From JACMMS01 sp043758775 (GTDB lineage: Bacteria; Pseudomonadota; Gammaproteobacteria; Burkholderiales; Methylophilaceae), in the NCBI GenBank assembly GCA_043758775.1, contig JAYVMU010000026.1, positions 29,541 through 93,540 on the forward strand: 64,000 bases of DNA, in the 5' to 3' direction. Made by a program: the position numbers and the translations under genes. The notes beneath the pieces were generated by a model. It ran no database searches. It worked only from the letters and a program-made list of their open reading frames with translations, and had not been told where the DNA came from. Positions 1 to 9,804 of the stretch are shown here, piece by piece. Position 1 is the stretch's first letter; each line of letters begins with the position of its first letter.

Positions 1-1
1 C

Positions 2-682
2 GAAACCGATGACGACTCAATTGCCGCACACTTCCTGCATCTTTTGCATGGCAAAGCGCCATCTGCTTTACATATCAGAGCAATGAATACCTCACTCGTA
101 CTGTACGCAGAGCACGAATTTAATGCATCCACTTTTACTGCGCGCGTTGTAGCGGGCACTTTATCCGATATGTACTCCTGCATTACTGGCGCGATTGGCG
201 CATTGCGCGGCCCTAAACACGGCGGCGCCAATGAAGCTGCAATGGGAATTATTGCGCGCTATAAAAATGCGGATGATGCAGAAACTGACATCATGCAACG
301 CATGGCACGCAAAGAAATCATCATTGGTTTCGGTCATCCGGTCTACACAATTGCTGATCCACGAAATGAGTCAATAAAGGAAGTTAGCCGCACATTATGT
401 GAAGATAGCGGCAATATGACGTTATTTGAGGTTTCTTCCCGCATCGAAGAAACCATGTGGCGCGAGAAAAAAATGTTCCCCAACTTGGATTGGTATAGCG
501 CTTCTAGTTACCACATGATGGGCATCCCCACTGGCATGTTTACGCCTATTTTCGTGATTTCACGTACTACTGGCTGGGTAGCGCACGTGATTGAACAACG
601 CATTGATAACAAAATCATCCGCCCAAATGCTGAATATATCGGTCCAGAAAATCGCCCTTATATTCCATTACAAAATCGCTAA
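2..682 (+). CDS. prpC: 2-methylcitrate synthase PrpC, C-terminal part
   Basis: This is the 3' part of a gene cut by the window edge; the open frame runs from base 2 and gives 226 residues, so roughly 160 N-terminal residues of the usual ~385 are missing. PrpC condenses propionyl-CoA with oxaloacetate to 2-methylcitrate in the cytoplasmic methylcitrate cycle. The visible part carries citrate-synthase signatures: the start ETDDDSI, LYAEHEFNAST, GPKHGGANE around the catalytic His, GFGHPVYTIADPR with the catalytic His, and the terminal DNKIIRP block. It closely resembles enterobacterial PrpC rather than GltA. prpD follows 41 bases downstream in the same direction, which supports a prp operon. Confidence 0.95.
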   Translation, partial: ETDDDSIAAHFLHLLHGKAPSALHIRAMNTSLVLYAEHEFNASTFTARVVAGTLSDMYSCITGAIGALRGPKHGGANEAAMGIIARYKNADDAETDIMQRMARKEIIIGFGHPVYTIADPRNESIKEVSRTLCEDSGNMTLFEVSSRIEETMWREKKMFPNLDWYSASSYHMMGIPTGMFTPIFVISRTTGWVAHVIEQRIDNKIIRPNAEYIGPENRPYIPLQNR

Positions 683-723
683 TACAATATAAATTATTAG
701 GTAAATTTTTAGAAAGCTGTCTC

Positions 724-2184
724 ATGTCTGCTCACATCTCTAACGTCCGCCCTGCTCCCGATCAAGTCATTGTCGATATTGCCAATTACGTCGCAGATTT
801 TGAGATTAAAAGCGATGAAGCCTTTGATACTGCCCGCAACTGTTTAATGGATACCTTAGGCTGCGGCTTTGAGGCGCTGGATTATCCAGCTTGCACCAAG
901 TTACTCGGCCCAGTCATCCCCGGCACAGTGGTGCCAAATGGCGCAAAAGTGCCAGGTACAAGCTATCAACTGGATCCTATCCTAGCCGCCTTCAATATTG
1001 GTGCGATGATACGCTGGCTGGACTTTAATGACACTTGGCTAGCTGCAGAATGGGGACACCCATCCGATAACCTAGGCGGTATTTTAGCGTCTGCGGATTA
1101 TATCTCCCGCAAAAATGTGACTGAGGGCAAAGCTCCGCTAACAATTAAAGATGTACTTACTGCCATGATCAAAGCCCATGAGATTCAAGGTGTGCTGGCG
1201 CTAGAAAATAGCTTTAACCGCGTAGGGTTGGACCATGTGATTCTAGTGAAGATTGCTTCTACTGCTGTGGTGACTAAGCTATTAGGTGGCAATAAGGAAG
1301 ATATCATCAACGCGGTTTCTAATGCTTTTGTAGATGGTCAAAGCCTGCGTACTTATCGCCACAGCCCAAATACCGGTTCACGTAAATCATGGGCAGCCGG
1401 TGACGCCACCAGCCGCGCCGTACGATTAGCATGGATGACCATGCAAGGTGAAATGGGCTACCCATCAGCACTTACTGCAAAAACTTGGGGGTTTTACGAT
1501 GTGCTATTTAAAGGTAAGGCATTTAAATTCCAACGTCCTTACGGCAGTTATGTCATGGAGCAAGTACTATTTAAAATCTCATTCCCCGCAGAATTCCATG
1601 CACAAACTGCCGTGGAATGCGCCTTGCAATTGCATAGCAGCGTAGGCAGCAAACTGCAAACTTTAGAACAAATTGCCGAGATTGATAAAATTGTCATTAC
1701 CACGCATGAATCTGCCATTCGCATCATCGACAAAACTGGCCCACTTGCTAACCCAGCGGACCGCGACCATTGCATACAATACATGGCGGCAATTGGTTTG
1801 CTAAAAGGCAATTTAACCGCGCAAGATTACGAAGATGCTGTAGCCAGTGACCCGCGTATCGATGCGATTCGCGACAAAATGGTATGCGTAGAAAAAGCTG
1901 AATATACGCGTGATTATTTAGACCCGGAAAAACGCTCTATTGCCAACGCGATTCAAATTTTCTTTAAAGATGGAACATCATCAGAGAATATCGCTGTGGA
2001 ATACCCCATTGGGCATCGCCGCCGCCGCGGTGAAGGTATCCCAGAGCTGGTTAAAAAATTTAAAGTCAATTTAACACGTAAGTTTGATGTAAAAAAACAA
2101 GCCGATATTTTGGCATTATGCCTAGACCAGAAAACACTGGAAAACATGCCTGTGAATCAATTTGTAGATATGCTCGCTGTTTAA
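724..2184 (+). CDS. prpD: 2-methylcitrate dehydratase PrpD
   Basis: The 486-residue protein matches the family's usual length (~483). PrpD dehydrates 2-methylcitrate to 2-methyl-cis-aconitate, the step after PrpC, without an iron-sulfur cluster. The MmgE/PrpD fold is recognisable from DTLGCGFEAL near residue 45, WLDFNDTWLAAEWGHPSDN near 100 and the later AEFHAQTAVECAL block. It lies directly behind prpC, so the two are probably cotranscribed. The ATG at 724 has only a weak upstream purine stretch, but the N-terminus aligns with known PrpD proteins. No prpB or AcnD is visible; they may lie upstream of the window. Confidence 0.95.
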   Translation: MSAHISNVRPAPDQVIVDIANYVADFEIKSDEAFDTARNCLMDTLGCGFEALDYPACTKLLGPVIPGTVVPNGAKVPGTSYQLDPILAAFNIGAMIRWLDFNDTWLAAEWGHPSDNLGGILASADYISRKNVTEGKAPLTIKDVLTAMIKAHEIQGVLALENSFNRVGLDHVILVKIASTAVVTKLLGGNKEDIINAVSNAFVDGQSLRTYRHSPNTGSRKSWAAGDATSRAVRLAWMTMQGEMGYPSALTAKTWGFYDVLFKGKAFKFQRPYGSYVMEQVLFKISFPAEFHAQTAVECALQLHSSVGSKLQTLEQIAEIDKIVITTHESAIRIIDKTGPLANPADRDHCIQYMAAIGLLKGNLTAQDYEDAVASDPRIDAIRDKMVCVEKAEYTRDYLDPEKRSIANAIQIFFKDGTSSENIAVEYPIGHRRRRGEGIPELVKKFKVNLTRKFDVKKQADILALCLDQKTLENMPVNQFVDMLAV

Positions 2185-2235
2185 AAATCAGGCGGTAAAA
2201 TTAGACTAATCCAAGCAAAGGTTAAGCGGCATAAA

Positions 2236-2252
2236 ATTAAGGTAAAATAGCG
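2236..2252 (+). promoter_or_regulatory. Probable purB promoter -10 region (shared 17-mer)
   Basis: The 17 bases ATTAAGGTAAAATAGCG lie about 50 bases before purB and contain a TAAAAT -10-like hexamer at 2243-2248. The identical 17-mer lies before dapD at 42326-42342, and a weaker relative before the AqpS gene at 29549. No clear -35 box is visible. Function as a promoter is inference from position and repetition. Confidence 0.45.
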
Positions 2253-2299
2253 GTTTATTGACTGCAGTAATTTAGCAATTACGCGAAAGCCTTATATTT

Positions 2300-3670
2300 A
2301 TGTCGCTCACCACTCTCAATGCGCTATCTCCGTTAGATGGCCGCTATCAATCTAAACTCGATGCTTTACGCCCCTACTTTAGCGAATATGCGCTCATCAA
2401 ACATCGCGCGTGGGTAGAAGTTGAATGGCTTAAAGCATTATCCGCAACGCCTGCTTTACAAGAAATTGCACCATTTAGTGCGAAAACTATCCAAGAGTTG
2501 GATACCGCCATTGCTAATTTTAGTGAGGCAGATGCAACACAAGTTAAAGCCATTGAAGTGCGTACTAACCATGATGTAAAAGCACTTGAATACTGGCTTA
2601 AAGAAAAATTTGAAGGCAATACGGAAATTAAGAAAGCCAGTGAATTTATTCACTTTGCTTGCACTTCTGAGGACATCAACAACTTATCCCACGGCCTGAT
2701 GCTTAAGGGCGCGCGTGATAATGTCATGCTGCCATTTCTAAGCAGTGTGATTGACCGCTTAACCGAACTTGCAACACAACTGGCCGATACGCCAATGCTA
2801 TCGCGTACGCACGGGCAAACCGCTTCGCCCACCACGGTAGGTAAAGAATTTGCTAATGTGGTGTACCGCTTACAACGTCAACAAAAACAATTACTAAATA
2901 ATGACATATTAGGCAAGATCAATGGCGCTGTAGGCAACTTTAATGCGCATTTATCTGCCTACCCTGACTTTGATTGGGAAAGTTTTGCTAAAACTTTCGT
3001 CACCAATTTAGGTTTAACTTACAACCCGTATACCATCCAAATCGAACCGCATGACTATATGGCAGAGTTGTACGACACACTCGCCCGTATTAACACGATT
3101 TTCATTGATATTAACCGCGATATTTGGGGCTATATTTCAGTAGGTTACTTCAAACAAAAGGTAAAAGCTGGTGAAATTGGCTCATCTACCATGCCACATA
3201 AAGTCAACCCAATTGATTTTGAAAACTCTGAAGGCAATTTAGGTCTGGCCAATGCAGTACTGCGTCACTTGGCAGAAAAACTACCAGTTTCACGCTGGCA
3301 GCGCGATTTAACTGACTCTACTGTACTGCGTAATATGGGCGTAGCATTTGGCTATACTTTATTAGGTTACGATTCTTGCTTGCGTGGTTTGAATAAACTC
3401 GAACCTAACTTTGAAAAACTAGCCGCAGATTTAGATAGTAGCTGGGAAGTACTTGCTGAGCCGATTCAAACCGTGATGCGTCGTTACGGCATTGAGAACC
3501 CGTATGAGCAACTGAAAGAGCTCACACGTGGTAAAGGCGGAATCAATAAACGATCACTGCATACGTTTATCCAAGAACTCAAAATTCCCGCTGATGCAAA
3601 GCAATTGCTATTAGAAATGACGCCTGCAAGTTATATCGGCAAGGCGGCTGAGCTAGCTAAAAACATATAA
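2300..3670 (+). CDS. purB: Adenylosuccinate lyase PurB
   Basis: The 456-residue enzyme of the fumarase/aspartase superfamily acts twice in purine synthesis: it splits SAICAR to AICAR and adenylosuccinate to AMP, releasing fumarate. The superfamily signature SSTMPHKVNPIDFENSEGN carries the flexible catalytic-serine loop, and SRTHGQTASPTTVGKEFAN carries the His of the second conserved region. N-terminal LSPLDGRYQSK is typical of the proteobacterial PurB type. Length matches E. coli PurB (456). The gene stands alone with its own probable promoter and is followed after 50 bases by tamA. Confidence 0.97.
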   Translation: MSLTTLNALSPLDGRYQSKLDALRPYFSEYALIKHRAWVEVEWLKALSATPALQEIAPFSAKTIQELDTAIANFSEADATQVKAIEVRTNHDVKALEYWLKEKFEGNTEIKKASEFIHFACTSEDINNLSHGLMLKGARDNVMLPFLSSVIDRLTELATQLADTPMLSRTHGQTASPTTVGKEFANVVYRLQRQQKQLLNNDILGKINGAVGNFNAHLSAYPDFDWESFAKTFVTNLGLTYNPYTIQIEPHDYMAELYDTLARINTIFIDINRDIWGYISVGYFKQKVKAGEIGSSTMPHKVNPIDFENSEGNLGLANAVLRHLAEKLPVSRWQRDLTDSTVLRNMGVAFGYTLLGYDSCLRGLNKLEPNFEKLAADLDSSWEVLAEPIQTVMRRYGIENPYEQLKELTRGKGGINKRSLHTFIQELKIPADAKQLLLEMTPASYIGKAAELAKNI

Positions 3671-3720
3671 ACCCAAATAGTGAATGAGGTTGGCTAGCTT
3701 GAAACAATCAGCCACTTATC

Positions 3721-5562
3721 ATGCCCAATAAGCACGCAGAATATTGGTGTAAAACATTACTAGCGACAAGCTTAAGTTTGAGCATGCTTTTTTGCCATCA
3801 ATCTCATGCCTATGAGTTGCAGCAGAGTTTGTTAGAAAATAACACTGGCGCTAGTGATTCTGCAAACGGCTATTCCGTCAGCATCAACGCGCCAGACGAT
3901 ACCAAAACCCTCGTCAGCACCTATCTAGAGCTTATTGATAAGCTTAATAGTCCACGCATGAGTGCTGGTGAATGGCGGCGTCTTTTAGCCAAAGCCAATG
4001 AGGAAATTAAAGACCTACTCGCAACAGAAGGCTATTTTTCTCCACAAATCACACAGACTGTAGAAGGTAAACATGCTATTTTTACTATCATACAGGGGCA
4101 GCCCGCACTGGTTAATCAGGTGAATATTAGTTTTGTCGGTGAGATTGCTAAGAGTGAAAATAACTCAAAAAATAACCATGCTAGTAACAACAAATTCTTA
4201 CCGAACCCCGAACGACTAAAGCGTCAATGGTCGTTGAGGCAAAAGAGCATCTTTAGGCAAGCGGATTGGTCAGAGGCCAAACAAAATTTGCTGACCCAGC
4301 TGATTATCCAGCGTTACCCACAAGCATCGATACAATCCAGTCTAGCGGCAGTCAATGTCAAAACTAATCAAGTTGATTTATCCCTTGTTATTGATAGCGG
4401 TCCTGCTTTTTATTTTGGTGATGTTGAGATTCATGGCCTGAAGCGTTACCCCGAAAACATTGTACGTAACCTCAATAAAATTAAACCCGGTGACGTTTAT
4501 ACACAAAGTGCATTATTTGATTATCAAGCAGAATTGCAAGCCAGTGGTAAATTTGAAACGGTGGAAGTAAGCGCTAGCACGCAAACTAATGCTAACCCTT
4601 TAAAAAGCACTATCACAGTCAATGTGACTGAAAAAAAATCACAAACTGTAGCAATAGGTATTGGCGCCAGCACCAATACTGGAGCGCGCGTTCAACTTAA
4701 TTATTCGGATAGAAACCTATTTGATCGTGGCTGGCAATGGGATACCACCACAAAAATTGAGCAGCTTTCACAATCCATTGATTCTCAGATCAAGCTACCC
4801 ACTTCTGAAGAAGGTTACCGCGACAGCATCAATAATAGTGTGATTAGGTTAGCAGTTGAGGGGCAAACCACGACTTCATTTAATAACGGAATAAAACGTA
4901 CTTGGGGCGATAAAAAACTGGAGCAATTTGTCGGCGCAAACTTCTTGTTAGAGTCATTAAACGTAGAGGGTGCAGATACTCAACATACTAAATCGACCAC
5001 GCTCGCCTATGGCATCACCATTCGCCATCTAAACAATGACTTATTTCCCACCAAAGGCTATCTGTTTAATGCACAATTTCAAGCATCCCCATTTGACAAG
5101 ATATCAGATGGACGTTTTTTACAAAGCTATGCAAAGGCACAGGGTTATTACAAAATTGCCAAAAACACTCAATTAATAGTCCGTGCTGAAGTAGGCATGG
5201 TGAGTGGTTCTAATAGTACCAATGTACCTGCTACTTATTTGTTTCGTACAGGTGGTGATCAATCCGTGCGAGGCTACGCGTTTCAAAGTTTAGGTATTCA
5301 TAACGGCGATGCCATTGTGGGTGGCCGAGTATTAATGACAGGAAGCGGAGAAGTTATTCAGTGGCTCACCTCATCTTGGGGTGCTGCGGCTTTTGTAGAT
5401 TTTGGTAATGCTGCACAAAAATGGAGTGACTATAAGCCAGTCTACGGTTATGGCTTGGGTGTGCGTTGGAAAAGTCCAGCAGGACCAGTAGGATTAGATC
5501 TAGCTTATGGTGAAGCGACCGGCCAGTATCGTGTGCATTTTAATTTGGGCGTAAGCTTTTAA
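3721..5562 (+). CDS. tamA: TamA-like outer membrane translocation/assembly protein (Omp85 family)
   Basis: This 613-residue Omp85-family protein starts with a signal peptide (about residues 1-30, hydrophobic core LLATSLSLSMLF). POTRA-like periplasmic domains follow to about residue 305; the last one is clearest (YFGDVEIHGLKRYPENIVRNL, near 231). A C-terminal 16-strand type barrel runs from about 310 to 613 and ends in a terminal Phe (NLGVSF) typical of outer-membrane barrels. The GGDQSVRGY motif near 516 is the barrel-interior Omp85 motif. TamA pairs with TamB to assemble outer-membrane proteins and move lipids. tamB follows after one base, so the two are cotranscribed. Confidence 0.93.
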   Translation: MPNKHAEYWCKTLLATSLSLSMLFCHQSHAYELQQSLLENNTGASDSANGYSVSINAPDDTKTLVSTYLELIDKLNSPRMSAGEWRRLLAKANEEIKDLLATEGYFSPQITQTVEGKHAIFTIIQGQPALVNQVNISFVGEIAKSENNSKNNHASNNKFLPNPERLKRQWSLRQKSIFRQADWSEAKQNLLTQLIIQRYPQASIQSSLAAVNVKTNQVDLSLVIDSGPAFYFGDVEIHGLKRYPENIVRNLNKIKPGDVYTQSALFDYQAELQASGKFETVEVSASTQTNANPLKSTITVNVTEKKSQTVAIGIGASTNTGARVQLNYSDRNLFDRGWQWDTTTKIEQLSQSIDSQIKLPTSEEGYRDSINNSVIRLAVEGQTTTSFNNGIKRTWGDKKLEQFVGANFLLESLNVEGADTQHTKSTTLAYGITIRHLNNDLFPTKGYLFNAQFQASPFDKISDGRFLQSYAKAQGYYKIAKNTQLIVRAEVGMVSGSNSTNVPATYLFRTGGDQSVRGYAFQSLGIHNGDAIVGGRVLMTGSGEVIQWLTSSWGAAAFVDFGNAAQKWSDYKPVYGYGLGVRWKSPAGPVGLDLAYGEATGQYRVHFNLGVSF

Positions 5563-5563
5563 T

Positions 5564-8500
5564 ATGCTACGCAATATTCTCAAACACTTTAGCGCTTTAG
5601 TATTAAGTGTTAGCTTGATTTGGACGCCACAGCTTACACTCGCTACGACCATTAGCTTGCAGTCCGGATTAAGTCATTTGGATATGGACTTAGGCGCCGC
5701 CCATTTACGTATTGAACAAATTGACTCCAGTATACGATTGGCAACTGATCTAACAGGGGTATTAAAAGTCGCGCATGTCAAAGCCAAGCGCATCATTGTG
5801 ACTATGAAAGAGCATGCTAAACAAGCCACTGATTCTGCAAACTTACTACCCAGTAAAATTAATCTGCCACTACCTATCATTGTGCAAGACGCGCTAGTCG
5901 ATGAAATCATTATTAAAAGCGGAACAAGCACAACCACGTTAAAACATGTCGCGCTTAGCTTGGAAGCTAATAATAAGAATTTGAAAATTGCACTGTCCAA
6001 CGTCACTATTTTAGCGGAACAAAAATCCCGAGGTCTGGTAGAAAAGTACGACGCTAAATTGCAGCTGAATATGGTCAACCAAAAACCGTTCAACTTAGAT
6101 GGTTTTATTGAAGTTGTTCAAGCGCCAAAAGCCGAAGAAAAAAATAGTACAAAAACTGTAGCCAAGGATTCAATTCGAGTAGATTTATCAGGCAGCTTGC
6201 AGCATTTACATTTTGCAAACCAAACGGTTTTAATCAAGCAAGATAATCAAATAAGCATCAGACCCGAAGCTGGCAATACTAATGCTTTTGCACACATCAC
6301 TACCGAAGGCGAGATTAGTCTGGAAGGCAATTACCCAGTATCCATTCATACTACCGTGCAAAACCTGAACCCAGAAATGATGAATAATGCATTAGCTGGA
6401 AACATTAATCTAAATGTAGACGTAACAGGTCAGTTATCTCCAGTAGCTACATTTAAAGTTTCAACACAAAGCAATGATAGTACGCTATCTGGCTTACCTC
6501 TCAAGCTTGACTCCACATTTTCTATTGAGAACAGTCAGTTAAAAACGCTTAACTTAACAGCCTCGCTGGCAAAAAATCAACTGCAAGCCTCCGGTGAATT
6601 AGGCGCCGCCAATTCTATTTTAAGCTGGCAAGCTCACTTAAATGACTTATCAAATTTTGGTGCTGAATTTGCAGGTTCAGTTAATGCTAACGGAAAAATA
6701 ACGGGGGCTGCTGATGCACTATCGCTGCAATATCAGTTAGCTGCGGAAAAACTACGTTTTCCTGATTTAATTAAAATTGAAAAAATAGATGCCAACGGCA
6801 CCTTGTCAACTGCCAGCAATGGTGTGATGCAATCTGATATTAAAGTAGTTAGCATCAATAAAAATGACAGCATGCCAATCAATGCTGTGCTTACATTGCA
6901 AGGCACACAACAAAAACACTCTTTAGCACTTAATGTAAAAAATACTAATCCTGCTGATAAATCGTTAGGGTTGGAAGCTTTTATTTCTGGTGGATTTGAC
7001 TATATAGCTAAAGGTGCAGAACCCAAAACTAGCCATTGGCAAGGTCAAATTGAAAAAATCGGTAGTAGTCATAACCAATCTATTCAATTAGCCCATGCTG
7101 CACCTATGCAATGGAGCGATGAAAATGGCTTTGTATTGCAAAATTTTGCGCTCAATATCGATCAAGGCAAACTATTAATAGACAGCTTGCAGCTGAACAA
7201 ATTGCAAGCTAATTCAGTATCTACTACTCGCTTTACCACCAAAGGCCGCATTGACCATCTTGCCTTAGCTAATTTACCCGATAACTTATTAACGCTACCA
7301 GACAACATGGCACAAAACCTGGTTGTGAGTGGAGATTGGAATATCAATATGGCCGAGAAGATTGATGCCGACATCAAACTTTGGCGTGAGTCAGGCGATA
7401 TTTCACTCATCAAGCTAGATGATAAAACCTTAAACCTTGGCTTAGAAACGATGCGTGCCAATGTCAGCATTCAACAAAATGCTATTAAAGCAGACGCACA
7501 TATTTTGGGAGTAAATTTTGGCGCGTTAAATGCTGAAGCTTCTACTATACTGAGCTCAAATTTACAGGGCTCAAATACACCAACATTTGGCTTGGCTAGC
7601 TCAGCACCACTCAAACTTAATGTGGTCGGACAACTTAACACACTGACTTGGGTACCTTTTCCAGAAGCAATACAAGATGCGCAAAGCGATGGGCAGTTGC
7701 AGTTGACTATGTCAGCCGATGGCACAATTGATGAACCAAACCTGAAAGGAAGTATTACTGGCAGTAATCTGGCTTTTCAACTGCCTAGCCAAGGTGTGCA
7801 GCTTAAAAACGGGGCGTTGAAAGCCGAATTTACTGATAAAACCCTAAACATCAATCAACTTGTATTTACAGGCGGCGCAGGTACTATGCAAGCCATTGGC
7901 AAGGCCGAACTAAAACAGGGCAAGCCCTTCTTTAACCTCGATTGGCAAGCCGATAAATTTACCGCGCTATCACGTACTGATCGGTTTTTAGTACTCACTG
8001 GTTCCGCGAACACTCAACTCAACAACAACTTACTCACTATCAACGGCGACTTTAAAGTACTGAATGGCTTATTTGAACTACCCAAGAATACCGCACCCAC
8101 TTTAGGTGATGATGTCATCATCGTAAGTGGAAATCAATCACAAGCTGAGTCTGCGAAAAAGAAAGTCAATGAAAATGCGTTAAAAATTAATATCGCTGCA
8201 CTTCATATTGATTTTGGTGCGAGTCCTACAACCAACAGTCTGGATAATGCTGGTACCAATATTGCTGCCGTATTCGACCCGTCTAAACAATTCATCATTC
8301 GCGGCAACGGCCTGGAAGGCGTAGTGAGTGGCGCAGTAAACTTATCAGGCAAGCCTGATAAAACAATCAATGCTAAAGGTTCATTAGAAGTTGGTGGCAC
8401 TTATTTGGCTTACGGCCAAATACTGAATATTGAAACTGGCACTATCAATTTTAGTGGGCCAATTGAAAATGCTGGCCTCAATATTCTTGCCACACGTAAC

Positions 8501-8953
8501 ACCAGCCCAGTTAAAGCGGGAGTACAAATCACTGGCAGTGTACGCACGCCAACTGTCAAACTTGTTTCAACACCAGAGGTGCCTGATAGCGATAAATTAT
8601 CATGGCTCATCCTTGGCCAGCCACTAGAAAAAGCGGGACAGAGCGGATTGGCAGTATTATCGCTAGCTGCTAGTAGCATACTAGGTAATGGTAACTCTGT
8701 GCCGCTACAAACAAGGTTAGCGCGTTCGGCAGGCTTCGATTCGCTGAGCGTTAATGGCTCAGATGCCAGTAGCTACAGTGTTAGTGTAGGTAAGCGCTTA
8801 AGCCCAAATTTATATCTAGGCTATGAAAAAAGCTTATTCGGTTTACTCAATATTGCAAAATTGACGTACGACATCACCAAACGAGTTTCTGTAGTTACAC
8901 GTGCGGGGTCAGATAGCGCGGTAGACCTACTGTATACTTTTAGTTTTAATTAG
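5564..8953 (+). CDS. tamB: TamB, AsmA-like translocation and assembly module protein
   Basis: The 1129-residue protein has an N-terminal signal-anchor (about residues 8-28) and a long periplasmic region of repetitive beta-strand sequence. The C-terminal TamB/DUF490 domain covers roughly residues 770-1129 and includes IIRGNGLEGVVSGAVNLSG and the end-block LSPNLYLGYEKSLFG. TamB spans the periplasm from inner membrane to TamA and belongs to the AsmA-like bridge proteins that carry phospholipid to the outer membrane. It is somewhat shorter than E. coli TamB (~1260). The one-base gap to tamA shows an operon. The window has another member of this superfamily, YdbH, at 34759-36561. Confidence 0.93.
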   Translation: MLRNILKHFSALVLSVSLIWTPQLTLATTISLQSGLSHLDMDLGAAHLRIEQIDSSIRLATDLTGVLKVAHVKAKRIIVTMKEHAKQATDSANLLPSKINLPLPIIVQDALVDEIIIKSGTSTTTLKHVALSLEANNKNLKIALSNVTILAEQKSRGLVEKYDAKLQLNMVNQKPFNLDGFIEVVQAPKAEEKNSTKTVAKDSIRVDLSGSLQHLHFANQTVLIKQDNQISIRPEAGNTNAFAHITTEGEISLEGNYPVSIHTTVQNLNPEMMNNALAGNINLNVDVTGQLSPVATFKVSTQSNDSTLSGLPLKLDSTFSIENSQLKTLNLTASLAKNQLQASGELGAANSILSWQAHLNDLSNFGAEFAGSVNANGKITGAADALSLQYQLAAEKLRFPDLIKIEKIDANGTLSTASNGVMQSDIKVVSINKNDSMPINAVLTLQGTQQKHSLALNVKNTNPADKSLGLEAFISGGFDYIAKGAEPKTSHWQGQIEKIGSSHNQSIQLAHAAPMQWSDENGFVLQNFALNIDQGKLLIDSLQLNKLQANSVSTTRFTTKGRIDHLALANLPDNLLTLPDNMAQNLVVSGDWNINMAEKIDADIKLWRESGDISLIKLDDKTLNLGLETMRANVSIQQNAIKADAHILGVNFGALNAEASTILSSNLQGSNTPTFGLASSAPLKLNVVGQLNTLTWVPFPEAIQDAQSDGQLQLTMSADGTIDEPNLKGSITGSNLAFQLPSQGVQLKNGALKAEFTDKTLNINQLVFTGGAGTMQAIGKAELKQGKPFFNLDWQADKFTALSRTDRFLVLTGSANTQLNNNLLTINGDFKVLNGLFELPKNTAPTLGDDVIIVSGNQSQAESAKKKVNENALKINIAALHIDFGASPTTNSLDNAGTNIAAVFDPSKQFIIRGNGLEGVVSGAVNLSGKPDKTINAKGSLEVGGTYLAYGQILNIETGTINFSGPIENAGLNILATRNTSPVKAGVQITGSVRTPTVKLVSTPEVPDSDKLSWLILGQPLEKAGQSGLAVLSLAASSILGNGNSVPLQTRLARSAGFDSLSVNGSDASSYSVSVGKRLSPNLYLGYEKSLFGLLNIAKLTYDITKRVSVVTRAGSDSAVDLLYTFSFN

Positions 8954-8982
8954 ACATACTAGAACTACGGAGATAATAAGCA

Positions 8983-9804
8983 ATGAACAATGATAAAAAT
9001 AATCCTAGACTAGCAGTGTTAATTGACGCGGATAATACTTTCAATGTAATACCGATTATTGATGAATTATTCGAAGAAATATCTAAATATGGCGATGCAA
9101 GCGTTAGACGTATATATGGCGACTGGACACAAAACCAACTAAGTAGATGGAAAGAAGTACTACCGAAACACGCAATACAGCCAATGCAACAATACGCCAA
9201 TACTAAAGGTAAAAATGCAACCGACAGCGCACTTATTATTGATGCAATGGATTTACTTTATACTGCCCCGCTTGATGGTTTTTGCATTGTTTCCAGTGAT
9301 AGTGACTTTACGAGATTGGCAATACGATTCCGTGAGTCTGGCAAAATAGTATATGGCTTTGGAGAAAGAAAGACTCCCGAGTCTTTGCGAGCTGCTTGTA
9401 ATAAATTTATATATATTGAAAATTTATTACAATCTAAAGCCTCTGATTTGAGCATGCCCGACAATGCTGTAGAAAAGTCAAAAGCTAACTTAGAGATAAA
9501 GCCAAGTAATGATTCATCATCTGAGTTAACTACACTTGTACCTGTAATTAAAAGAACATCAAATGAATTAATTGAAAACAAAAGGCTAATGTCATTAATA
9601 CGCTCAGCTATAGAAATCGCCTCAGATGAAACAGGCTGGGCACAGCTTGGGGGCGTTGGCAGTATTATTGAAAAACAGGCAACTGATTTTGACCCTCGTA
9701 CCTATGGCTATAAAAAACTGAGTGATCTAGTTAGCGCAATCAATTTGTTTGAGGTAGTTAGAGATAATATGAGAGTTTCTATAAGAGCAAGGACTAACAA
9801 GTGA
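8983..9804 (+). CDS. NYN-domain protein with C-terminal LOTUS/OST-HTH domain
   Basis: Residues ~9-150 form a NYN (LabA/DUF88, PIN-like) domain: LIDADN at 13-18, the D81/D87/D90 acidic set, and SSDSDF at 104-109, so all expected metal-binding aspartates are present. Residues ~200-268 resemble a LOTUS (OST-HTH) RNA-binding domain, with GWAQLGGVGSII and the YGYKKLSDLV block. Known NYN proteins are ribonucleases or RNA binders; activity here is inferred. The gene follows tamB by 29 bases and has a GAG-type ribosome site. Its stop overlaps the GTG start of the next gene. It is AT-rich and uses AGA and ATA codons far more than its neighbours, suggesting lateral acquisition. Confidence 0.88.
   Translation: MNNDKNNPRLAVLIDADNTFNVIPIIDELFEEISKYGDASVRRIYGDWTQNQLSRWKEVLPKHAIQPMQQYANTKGKNATDSALIIDAMDLLYTAPLDGFCIVSSDSDFTRLAIRFRESGKIVYGFGERKTPESLRAACNKFIYIENLLQSKASDLSMPDNAVEKSKANLEIKPSNDSSSELTTLVPVIKRTSNELIENKRLMSLIRSAIEIASDETGWAQLGGVGSIIEKQATDFDPRTYGYKKLSDLVSAINLFEVVRDNMRVSIRARTNK

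Noticed and set aside
5674..6093. 139-codon minus-strand frame inside tamB
   Set aside because: It is antisense to a confident gene and its composition mirrors tamB codons; no family features.
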